Shown here: positions 55,795-64,000 of the stretch, one piece after another
Position numbering within the stretch: position 1 is the stretch's first letter
Layout of the letters: every line of letters begins with the position of its first letter
Origin: Entomortierella parvispora
Lineage: Eukaryota; Mortierellomycota; Mortierellomycetes; Mortierellales; Mortierellaceae
Direction of reading: 5' to 3'
DNA length: 64,000 nt
NCBI GenBank assembly: GCA_963573315.1
Contig: OY752147.1
Span: 1,364,001 to 1,428,000 of the forward strand
The notes under the pieces: generated by a model
What the model was told of the DNA's origin: nothing
Databases searched by the model: none
The model's input: only the letters and a program-made list of their open reading frames with translations
Translations under genes and position numbers: made by a program

Positions 55795-57720
55795 ATGGAC
55801 GTTGACAACAGACCCCCACCCCTGCCTGCAAAGTTGCGTTGGCGCCCCTATGCCAACGGCAACAGCCTCAAGTCCAAGAAGCCAAAGAAGAGCGACGCGC
55901 TCAAGCAGAAACAGGCGCCCAACCCGAAAGCCGTCGCCTCAAAGGTTCGGGGCACCCAGTACTACGCTGGCAAGACTCGCACTGTCGAAGTCCAGCTGCA
56001 GTGGGAGGAGGCAGAGACGATCGAGTCCATGAGCCATGGTGGTCACCCTCACAACCACCATCAGCCCCATCAGCACCCTGAGCAAGGATCGCGTGATTCC
56101 TCACCCTCTGCTTCCTCGGTCACGTCCTCGTCAACTACCGATGGCCTGTCTAAATCCAGGAGCAGCAGTGGCGATAGCAATAGCAGCGGGGTCTTTGCAA
56201 GTATCCAGCGCGCAATGTCATCTTTGCCTAGCCCACCTCCGTCGCAACCCCTGACTACCCGGCTGGACCTGGTGGGAGGACAATCCGACTTTGGCCTGTT
56301 CAAAGCGAGCATCCCGGGATTAACAGACAGCGACTTTTTGAACAGTAGCCTGGCTCTCGATGCCGCCTCGACCAACAACGCTTATCAGATTGCCGTTAAC
56401 GCGCTTTTCCAGAGCCGGAACTTTAGGAACCCGACCGCATTCCACACCCCAGCCCTCCTCCACGAAAACAGCGCAAACGTGCCCCTGACAAACGCCGCCG
56501 CTCCCACGGCCATCTCCTCTTCGACTGCACTCCTGGGCTCGTCGACAATCAACCACGCGCTGCTCGCAGACCCCAATCGCATGCTCTCTGGCTCTGAACT
56601 AATCAATATTGCCACACTCGACGAACTCTTGACTTCCTGTGGGTTTGTGGACTCGGACAGCAATCCCACGAGTGCACCGAACAGCGCGCTTGGAGCTCAG
56701 ATATTCCCCTCTCCCGCCAACTCGAACCAGTCCTTGGATTCCTCACCGCTGGCCGGTCTTTTAGACATGGATGGCAACACGGGTTTTGTCCGGGGTGTTT
56801 CGCCCTGCTCCAACTCGTTCTCACCCATGGCCATCTCCAACAACTCTTTCGAGGCCTTGCTCGCCCAATCTGTTGCGCCAGGACAGGCAGCACAGACATC
56901 CAGCACGGCCACTGGCACCGACAATGCTTACACAGAGCTTCTTCAAGAGCTGGCGTCGCCCTTTAACTACCTTGCTGGAGACGCCAACGTCGGCAGCAAT
57001 CCTGCGACATGGCCCTCGCTTTTTGACACCTCGGCTGTCAAAGACCAGAACCCAACTTCGGTGGAAACACTCGCAGTGGCTTCAGCACCTGTGCCACAAC
57101 GAATGGAGATCGCGACGCAAACCGACGGTCCCTACTCGCCAATGTCGGGAACAAGCTCGACGCGTGGATCAACGCAAGGATCGCCTTTTACCAACTCGCT
57201 CGGCCTGTCAGACGAGGAACTCGACCCAGATTGGCTCAACTTTTTGGATGAGGCGTCGCCTCTGTTCACAGACGTGGACATGTCTTCGGGTGATGAAGGA
57301 CAAGCCCTTCCATCGACCACAAGCAAACCAAGCTCGCGGGATCGCAGTATGTGGAATTGGGCCGAGGAGCTACTCAAGCCCGGTGCCAAGACACCTACTG
57401 GCACCCGTGGAGGGTTCCCTACTTCCAATGGCAACTTTTCCTCAACGGGTGGTGTTGTTCCTGGTGGACATATTGCTGGTGGAGGACTTGTTCGGACTCT
57501 CCGGACAGTCAAGCCAAAGGGTCCCACAGGGAAGGAGACGGCTACAGAGTCTTCCCGTGATGCTCAAGCTGAAAAGACTTCTGCAACCTCCACAACTGCA
57601 AAATCCACTACCAGTCCTGCTGCTGCGCCGGTTGAGGACACCAGCGATAGCCAATTCGGAGGACTGATGGCCATGATTCGCGGACTCTGGGTCACGAAGA
57701 AGGGAGGGGATGACGACTAA
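55795..57720 (+). CDS. Intronless Ser/Thr-rich disordered protein, function unknown
   Basis: One 641-codon frame without introns. The N-terminus has a basic block (AKLRWRPYANGNSLKSKKPK, KSDALKQKQ) and a short ordered-looking segment, VRGTQYYAGKTRTVEVQLQW. A His-rich patch follows (HPHNHHQPHQHPEQ, about 82-95), then long Ser/Thr/Ala/Pro-rich sequence with acidic and hydrophobic clusters such as SDEELDPDWLNFLDEASPLF and FTDVDM. The C-terminus is a small ordered stretch, FGGLMAMIRGLWVTKKGGDD. Basic, His-rich and acidic-hydrophobic segments together resemble a transcriptional regulator with activation domains, but I recognise no DNA-binding domain. GC content is higher than in its neighbours. A pyrimidine-rich leader supports the start. 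Function unassigned. Confidence 0.8.
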   Translation: MDVDNRPPPLPAKLRWRPYANGNSLKSKKPKKSDALKQKQAPNPKAVASKVRGTQYYAGKTRTVEVQLQWEEAETIESMSHGGHPHNHHQPHQHPEQGSRDSSPSASSVTSSSTTDGLSKSRSSSGDSNSSGVFASIQRAMSSLPSPPPSQPLTTRLDLVGGQSDFGLFKASIPGLTDSDFLNSSLALDAASTNNAYQIAVNALFQSRNFRNPTAFHTPALLHENSANVPLTNAAAPTAISSSTALLGSSTINHALLADPNRMLSGSELINIATLDELLTSCGFVDSDSNPTSAPNSALGAQIFPSPANSNQSLDSSPLAGLLDMDGNTGFVRGVSPCSNSFSPMAISNNSFEALLAQSVAPGQAAQTSSTATGTDNAYTELLQELASPFNYLAGDANVGSNPATWPSLFDTSAVKDQNPTSVETLAVASAPVPQRMEIATQTDGPYSPMSGTSSTRGSTQGSPFTNSLGLSDEELDPDWLNFLDEASPLFTDVDMSSGDEGQALPSTTSKPSSRDRSMWNWAEELLKPGAKTPTGTRGGFPTSNGNFSSTGGVVPGGHIAGGGLVRTLRTVKPKGPTGKETATESSRDAQAEKTSATSTTAKSTTSPAAAPVEDTSDSQFGGLMAMIRGLWVTKKGGDDD

Positions 57721-58620
57721 ACAACGTCCATCTTTCCAACCCACCTTATTTTAGACACGCCCTCCTCTCTTTTGCTCTTTCAGTTTTTGTATTCTTTCGT
57801 TTTTCTTTTCTTTTTCTTTTCTTTTTCTTTTCTTTAACTGCTACTCCTTCCCCATGTACAATATGCACGAACAATAATGACAAGCTTTACGAAAAAAATA
57901 TATATTAAAACACAACGTGTGACAACCTTGAATCTTGACTTTGAAGCATGGGCTGTTTTCCCCCCTGCACGTCCCACACAACCCTGTCTGTGCATTGAGG
58001 GCTGAGTAGAATTTGCCCTGTTGACGTTTGAACAAAGACGTGGTTGAGATTGGCCGCGCTGCTGGTCAAAGTCATCTAAAGTCAATCAAGCATCCCAGTG
58101 ATTGCGGAGATCAGAACGTCGAGGCCGTCTTTGAGAGATTTGTGTCAATAACCTGTACCGGCTAGGGCATACTCTATATGGCTGTACGCAGCATGGACCG
58201 TTGGTGTAGAGGTATGTAACAAGTAGAGAAATAGAAGAAGCGACGCGCGCAGCATATCGCATCACGTGGCTTGCAGCGCGTCCTCTTCTGCTGGGCCACC
58301 CTGGCCTGACTGCACGGTGGGCCCATGCTGGGCTGTGCTACCAAGAACTGTATAAAAGAAGCGAGCGGCCACCCAGCAAAAACTCCCACCCTCTTTCACT
58401 CCCTCACTCTTTCACTCTTTTACTCTTTTACTCATTAGTCTTTCTTTCTTTCTTTCATTCAACCATCCCCATCTTTCTTTTTTTTCTGATTCTCCTCTCT
58501 TCTCTCCCTTCATCTCTTTGTCTTCTCCCTGTGCACCTTTCGCTGCACCTTTGCCTTCCTTGTTCATATTCGTCCATCCCTCACAAACGAAACACGTTCT
58601 ATTAGGACACTTTGACAACC
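57721..58620. other. Intergenic region
   Basis: About 900 bp. A TTTTC-rich run at 57795-57835 follows the previous gene. A TATA box and a C/T-rich leader precede the next one. A tRNA-like A-box word near 58200 has no partner B-box. No gene was seen. Confidence 0.5.
58351..58358 (+). promoter_or_regulatory. TATA box upstream of the large C-terminal gene
   Basis: TATAAAAG about 260 bp before the ATG at 58621, followed by a long CT-rich leader (58380-58550). Confidence 0.45.
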
Positions 58621-61600
58621 ATGTCTCGTCTCTTTCAGCCACAGCCCTCGGAGCGAACGAGTGCCACCCTTTTGGAGGAGTTTGCTCTGAACCCTGAAAA
58701 AAGACCCAACCTTGTCGAGACTATCCCCGTAGACTCGGCCGACTACTATCTCTATCGACTACGTCTCATCTCTCAGGATCTCCAGGATCCCACCAAAGAA
58801 ATCACATCCAAGCGGATTGACGAGGCCATGGCCGTTCTCACTGCGGCTTCGGTCGCACCTTCGTTCATGCACAAGAAGGATCTTCTGGAGCAGTTTCGAT
58901 GTCAATTTGCGATCCTGGCTTACAAGGTGCAGCCGGATCTATTACTGAAACAACTCTCATTCAAGAAGAGCTCGGTTACCCAATTGGACTTTGCTGTACA
59001 AGCAGCCGTGACGGCGGACATGACAACGGCCGGGAAGGAGGAGCTGGGCGATATTCGTGATAGTCTGTCGAGCACGTTGGACCAGAATGAAGTCCAGACT
59101 GATGTCCTTGTGGACAAGATCTTGGAGGAACTTGGCTCAGAAAACGCCTTGTCAAACTTGCAGGTGACCCAGTTGGCATGGCCATTCTTGATGGCACGTC
59201 CAGAAACGGAAGAGGCTCTTTTGAAACTGAACCCCGATGTTCTGTTGAGGCTTTTCAAGGCCATGCACGTGTCCATCTCTCCCAAGAGTTTGGCAATTTT
59301 GGGCCAGGCAGACACCAGTCGGGCTGACCAGTCGATTGTTAAGGTGATCCTGCATCTGGTAGAGGCCAAGAAGTTGACTTTTGGAGAAAATCTCCGCCAG
59401 TTCCAGGAACTGACCATCGCACAGTTGGACGCGATGCTGAAAAAGGTCCCGAGATTGATCCATGACGAAGGGTTCGTCGGTTTACTGGAGAAGCGAATTC
59501 TTCCCCGACCCTCTGTGGATCATGATGTGAAGGAGGTGGCAGAAGCGCATGGAGAGTGGCTGGATCGGATGGTGGCATTTGTGGACAAGCTCTCGCCAAA
59601 GTTCAACCGCCACAAGTTGTCAGTCTACTTGATGAGTCTTGAGTTTGACCTGGACAGTGGTGTCATGGACAAGGCCAAATTTATGAAGTAAGTGTGCGAG
59701 GGGAAGAAAGGCGACTCACACGGGAGGAGACAAAAAGAAGAGGGGAGGGGAAGAGGAGCTGAGCAACACTGGGCTTTATTGACGGAAAAACGATTTCTAA
59801 CCTGTTTTTTTTTATTCTCCCAGATACGTGGCCATTCCAAGAAACCACAACTACTACAAAGGAGACAAAATAGGCTCTACTGTAGAGAACGTTGTCAATC
59901 TTACGAACTTACAGATACTTCATCACTGGTCACAGGTACGGGACACAAAATTCTCAATGAGCTGTCCAAGCGATGCAACACCCAGAATGTTGTGCGCCGT
60001 TGACAACGACATTTTTTATTTTCTACTGAACCCTTAGAGAGTCAAACTAGTGACTCAAACTGGCGATGAGGAAGTAGTAAGGGAGTACTTGACGCACTTT
60101 ATCACTCAGGCGAGATCCATCGCGGAATTCGAAGAGTACTTTTCGGCAAAAGATTTCCTTGATCCAATTTTGGGACAAGCCATGCTGACTTCTGGGGACA
60201 AAGATGTCGCAACATGGTAAAGGAGATATTATTTATTGGTCCCAACATCAAAGAAACCTTCAAGGACAAGTAGAATATATTAACTAAACGTTGATCTTCA
60301 CCATAGGTCAAAACTGTTGCCTTCGTACAACAATCTGACAAAATTGACAGAGCAGACTATTGTCAAGTTTGCTCGTTGCAACCCCACAACCTTCTTGCCT
60401 GAAGACCCTGTCGTGTTCAAACTCAAAGTGAAGAACGCGCAGCGTATCATTGTCCGCGTTTTTGAAGTCAAGACTCTGGAATACCTTCAGCAACACACAG
60501 GTGCCGTGGGCAAGGCCTTGAACCTGGATGGACTGAGTCCCAATTGGGAGCAAACGCTTTCGTTTGACAATCCTCCAATTGAAATTCATGAGGTCCAAGT
60601 CGAGTTACCAGAGCTTGCCAACCGACGAGGCGCCTTTATCATGGATGTCATCTGTAACGGCGAAAACAGTTCTGCCTATTTCACAAAGGTAAGAGAAAAC
60701 TTGTCATTACTGAACTTTATTGGTGTAGACTCAGAGATGACTTTAAATATACAATGTCTTTTCTATGATTGCGGCAATCGTTCGTAGGGACACCTTGATT
60801 TCATTGAGAGACAAAGCGTGGCGGGTCATGTCTTGACTGTTATTGACGAAAACCAAAAGAAAATTACAGAGGATGTTGGTGTCTGGTTCAACGGCATTTT
60901 CTACAAGGTAAGAAAAAGCAGCACACCCAAGAATATGTGGGGAGGGGTGATGCAAAAAGTCTGACTTTTGTAATCCTGACTGTCATCCGCTTTTGTATCC
61001 ATAGCCAAACGATGCTGGCGATGTCATCATTCCATACAAGGGACCTGCCGGCAATGTCAGTGCGAGAGAAATCTTCATTTTTCACAACGAGTTTACTACC
61101 CGCCGGCCCTTTTCACACAACCGTGAAAATTATGAAATGAACATGTCCTGTCATATCGATCATGAATCCTTGGTGGCGGGTTCTGTTGCAAAGGTACTTT
61201 CAAGTCTTTTCTTGATGAACCATGCCATGGTTATCCGTTTCATTCCATCTAACCATTGTCACGTTTTGATTGGTAACTATGAAAAAAATCGCCTAGGTGT
61301 TGATAAAGCCTGTTGTTACTGTAGCTGGAGGAAGCGTTGTCTGCCCGGTGGAGTTGTTGGAGCAAGTTGCGCTACAGATTGTGTCTGAAGATACGAGTGA
61401 CACCGAGGCCACCAAAACCATTTTGGATTTCAAAGTTTTCGACGACGATATGTCAGTGTATAACTTTCAAGTCCCGGAGAATCTCCAAGGTCTTCAAATT
61501 ACGATGACTGCCAGAATCAAAGTGTTGGCAACAGGAGAATTCCAGAACTTGGAGGTTTCTAAATCCATTTCTGTGGACAGGTATGACTCTGGAAGAGATA

Positions 61601-64000
61601 TTGAGGATTCTACCCCTTGTGACTATGTTTGATCTGACTCTAATTTTTGTTTGATGTCTCCAGCAATGGCGCGGATGAAGTTGTCAATGTTCAGTTCAAG
61701 GATCGAAAGCAGCAAGTCCAACTTCATGGAGAACTTTTGACTATGCTTCGAAAGACTGCTACAGGATATGAAATTCACGTCATCGGAAAGAACGGCGAGA
61801 AACGGCCCAACATCCCAATGGACGTCACATTTAGTCATCCTTTATGGCACAAGGGTCTTAGCAAGTATCTCATCTCTGATGAAAATGGCATTGTGCATCT
61901 CGGACCGCTGAAAGACATTCAGTCGGTGATGTGTTCCATCAATCGCAACAACTGGACACTGGTCGGCTCCGACAAAGGTGCACTGCCTAGTGTAATCCAC
62001 AGCATTGCTGGAGATCCGATTCAAATCCCCATGAGCAGACAGGACGCGTGCTTCGTTCGCTCCATATCACTCTTTAAGCGCACTGCGGACAATCGTGGAA
62101 CTGACTGGTAAACTGATGATAAACTTACTATTTCATGTTGTACCGGGGAACAGTAGGTTGATACTAACACGGCATCCACCCCTCATCGTGATAGGTGTCT
62201 GACTGAAGATTGCACGGATAACCTTCGGTTCAAGGATGGTTTATTGACCATTGGCAACCTGTCTCCTGGATATTATACACTTTATATGGATGAAAGCAAG
62301 ATTGAACTTACAGTGGCGAATATGAAGGCGTCTCAGCCACGTATCAAGGATCTCGATGATTACTATGTCGGCATGAACCCCATGCTCGAGATTCCAGATA
62401 GTGCAAAGCACCCGCTGCACCTGCTTCCTGCAATCGCCAATGATGATGCAAAAGCTGTTGAAATCCACATCCGCAATTGGACGGCGGCCACGAGGGTCTG
62501 CATTGTCGCAACTCGATTCATCCCTCATATGCCCGTTTTCGATGACCTATCTGAAAAAGATACTCGGGACCCTTGGAGAATGGCCAAAACCGAGAAAACG
62601 CTGACAACCTACAGCACTGGAAGAATTTTGGGCGAAGAATACCAGTATATCCTGAATAGGAAGGCGCTCACCTACCACTGGGCGGGTAACCTGCTGGACA
62701 AACCAAGTGTGCTTCTTACACCATGGGTAAGTGTTTTTTATAGATTTACATGACTTTCTTGTAATGCCAGTTTATCTTCTTACGGTCAAACTACAAACTA
62801 CTACCTCTTGGCTTTAGAGCGTTGCCGATACTACAATGGCAAAACAGACTATGGCGGCAACGGATGAGAGAAATATCGTGACCACCACGACAACTGGGTA
62901 CATGAACTCTGCTCCAGGTGGGAGTGGTCGAGGCTTGGGTAAAGGCGGAGCTCTTCGCCACCGCAAAATTGCGCCCCCTGGGTTGCCTCCCTTGTTGACA
63001 TTCTCAGCCCATCCAAGCGTCATTTTGGCTAATTTGATCCCTGATCAAACCACTGGTCAGCTGAGCGTGCCTTATTCTCAGTTCAAGGAGTGCAGTTACC
63101 TACAGATCTATGTTGCAGATGCACACCAGGCTCTACTCCAAAATTTGTCCGTACTGTCCCAGGCTGATGCTGCAATGCAGAAGCGTGATTTGAGATTTAA
63201 GAGCACTTTGAGCTACATCAGCCATTACATTGGCGAACGATCAGGTACCCAACTTGACCCGGCAATCAGTGGCGCTCTGCTCCCTGACGGCACCCGTGAT
63301 GCGCATGCCATCACATTGGCATCCAATGGAAGCTCTTCTTCTGCGATCCGTATCATCAACTCTGTCAGCCAAGTCTACGATTTGATGGCGACCTTGGTGG
63401 AAGGTAGGAATCAAAAGCAAAACCTGCGAAAATTTGAGTTCGTGACAGACTGGTACCGGCTTTCAGAATCCGAGAAGAACGAAAAGTTTTCAAAGTGGAA
63501 CTGCCATGAGCTCAACTTGTTCCTATACAAGAAAGACCGGCCTTACTTTGACAAGGTGGTCAAGCCGTTCATTAAGGTAATACCAGCAGTCTTTTTTTGT
63601 GGTGAAAATATCTACCGATGGCCAAAATACACCCCTTGTCGCTTTTGAATAACCAGGCTTTTTTTACTCTCTATTGAAACGACAATAGAACAAACTTGTC
63701 AAATCATTTGTGGATGACTATCTCATCGAGGCCTCATTGGAGCGATACACCACTCTTACAGAATTCAACTATTTATCATGCATGGAGAAATGTCTTTTGG
63801 CCCAACGCGTACCCCGTTTAAAGCCCTCTGTGACGCAATGGATCAGGAGCCGTACCCGTAATAGTAAGGTGGCGAGCGACGTCAAGCTGTTCCGCACAGT
63901 GATGAGATCTGACGAAGCAGAGAAAATCCCTTCATCACCGGTCTACTCTCCCACGTCGCCGGCCTATTCACCTACATCATCGTCATCGTCATCCCATACA
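58621..64000 (+). CDS. Very large conserved-looking protein of unknown function (partial, runs off right edge)
   Basis: The ATG at 58621 opens a 1.07-kb exon. At least eleven further exons follow in consistent phase, e.g. MDKAKFMK joined to YVAIPRNHNYYKGD, and ATW joined to SKLLPSYNNL, giving well over 1,400 residues so far. The N-terminal ~400 residues look helical. Next come repeated beta-rich segments: VFKLKVKNAQRIIVRVFEVK, FIMDVICNGENSSAYFTKGH, AGHVLTVIDENQKKITEDVG, IFIFHNEFTTRRPF and VLIKPVVTVAGGSVV. Their pattern recalls tandem macroglobulin-like sandwiches, but this is a weak impression. A later helical part has LTFSAHPSVILANLIPDQTT. The visible end carries SPVYSPTSPAYSPTS, then a Ser run. 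No signal peptide or catalytic motif was recognised. I cannot name the family. Confidence 0.82.
63939..63981 (+). repeat. RNA polymerase II CTD-like heptads in the large protein
   Basis: The encoded stretch SPVYSPTSPAYSPTS contains two YSPTSPx-like units, then polyserine. The gene upstream shows no polymerase motifs, so this is not RPB1. Confidence 0.8.

Noticed and set aside
58196-58240. tRNA-like A-box word (ttggtgtagaggta)
   Set aside because: No matching B-box, no anticodon stem and no acceptor-stem pairing downstream.
58621-59930. A separate proteasome or PCI-type subunit gene ending near 59692
   Set aside because: The stop at the end of the first exon lies in a GTAAGT donor, and the next exon continues the frame in phase, so it is the N-terminus of the large protein.

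Overview
The window is nuclear DNA of a filamentous fungus. All but two of the genes are split by short GT-AG introns, mostly about 60 to 120 bases, and several genes are typical of early-diverging fungi. I infer Mucoromycota, most likely a Mortierella relative. The gene set is fungal (CHO2, multi-exon UGGT, class I CPD photolyase), but it also includes a MED25 with both the VWA and ACID domains, which budding yeast lacks. The species cannot be named from sequence alone. I see no rRNA, tRNA, CRISPR array or autonomous transposon. The only mobile-element-like feature is a ~0.3 kb inverted-repeat insertion in a photolyase intron.

Layout, left to right. 1-2.6 kb: no supportable gene, but a diverged tandem duplication. 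2.6-5.6 kb (-): gamma-tubulin complex component 2, divergent from a coiled-coil protein at 6.0-9.7 kb (+). 10.1-12.0 kb (-): Thr-rich single-pass membrane protein. 13.4-16.0 kb (+): CPD photolyase, followed 188 bp later by DNA topoisomerase II (16.2-21.7 kb, +). 22.4-26.2 kb (+): phosphatidylethanolamine N-methyltransferase CHO2, convergent with pyridoxal kinase (26.3-27.9 kb, -). 28.2-28.8 kb (-): V-ATPase subunit F, divergent from the ER folding sensor UGGT (29.2-35.0 kb, +), which ends in KDEL. 35.4-36.1 kb (-): ribosomal protein eL29 with an unusually long intron. 37.0-38.4 kb (-) and 49.4-50.7 kb (+): two paralogous YqjM-type old yellow enzymes sharing one intron position, flanking a KH-like protein (39.9-42.8 kb, +) and an extremely glutamine-rich MED25 (43.1-48.3 kb, -). 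51.0-54.9 kb (+): GARP subunit VPS53. 55.8-57.7 kb (+): intronless Ser/Thr-rich protein of unknown function. 58.6 kb to the right edge (+): a very large multi-exon protein of unknown function, still open at the boundary, with RNA polymerase II CTD-like heptads near the visible end.

Most genes are housekeeping: microtubule nucleation, DNA repair and topology, lipid synthesis, B6 salvage, vacuolar acidification, ER quality control, translation, transcription and endosome-to-Golgi tethering. They do not form a cluster with a shared function. The parts least explained by known families are the large protein at the right edge, the KH-like protein, the disordered protein at 55.8 kb and the photolyase intron insertion. 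Exon boundaries were read by eye from reading frame, splice motifs and recalled family similarity, so individual junctions may be off, especially at 5' ends.
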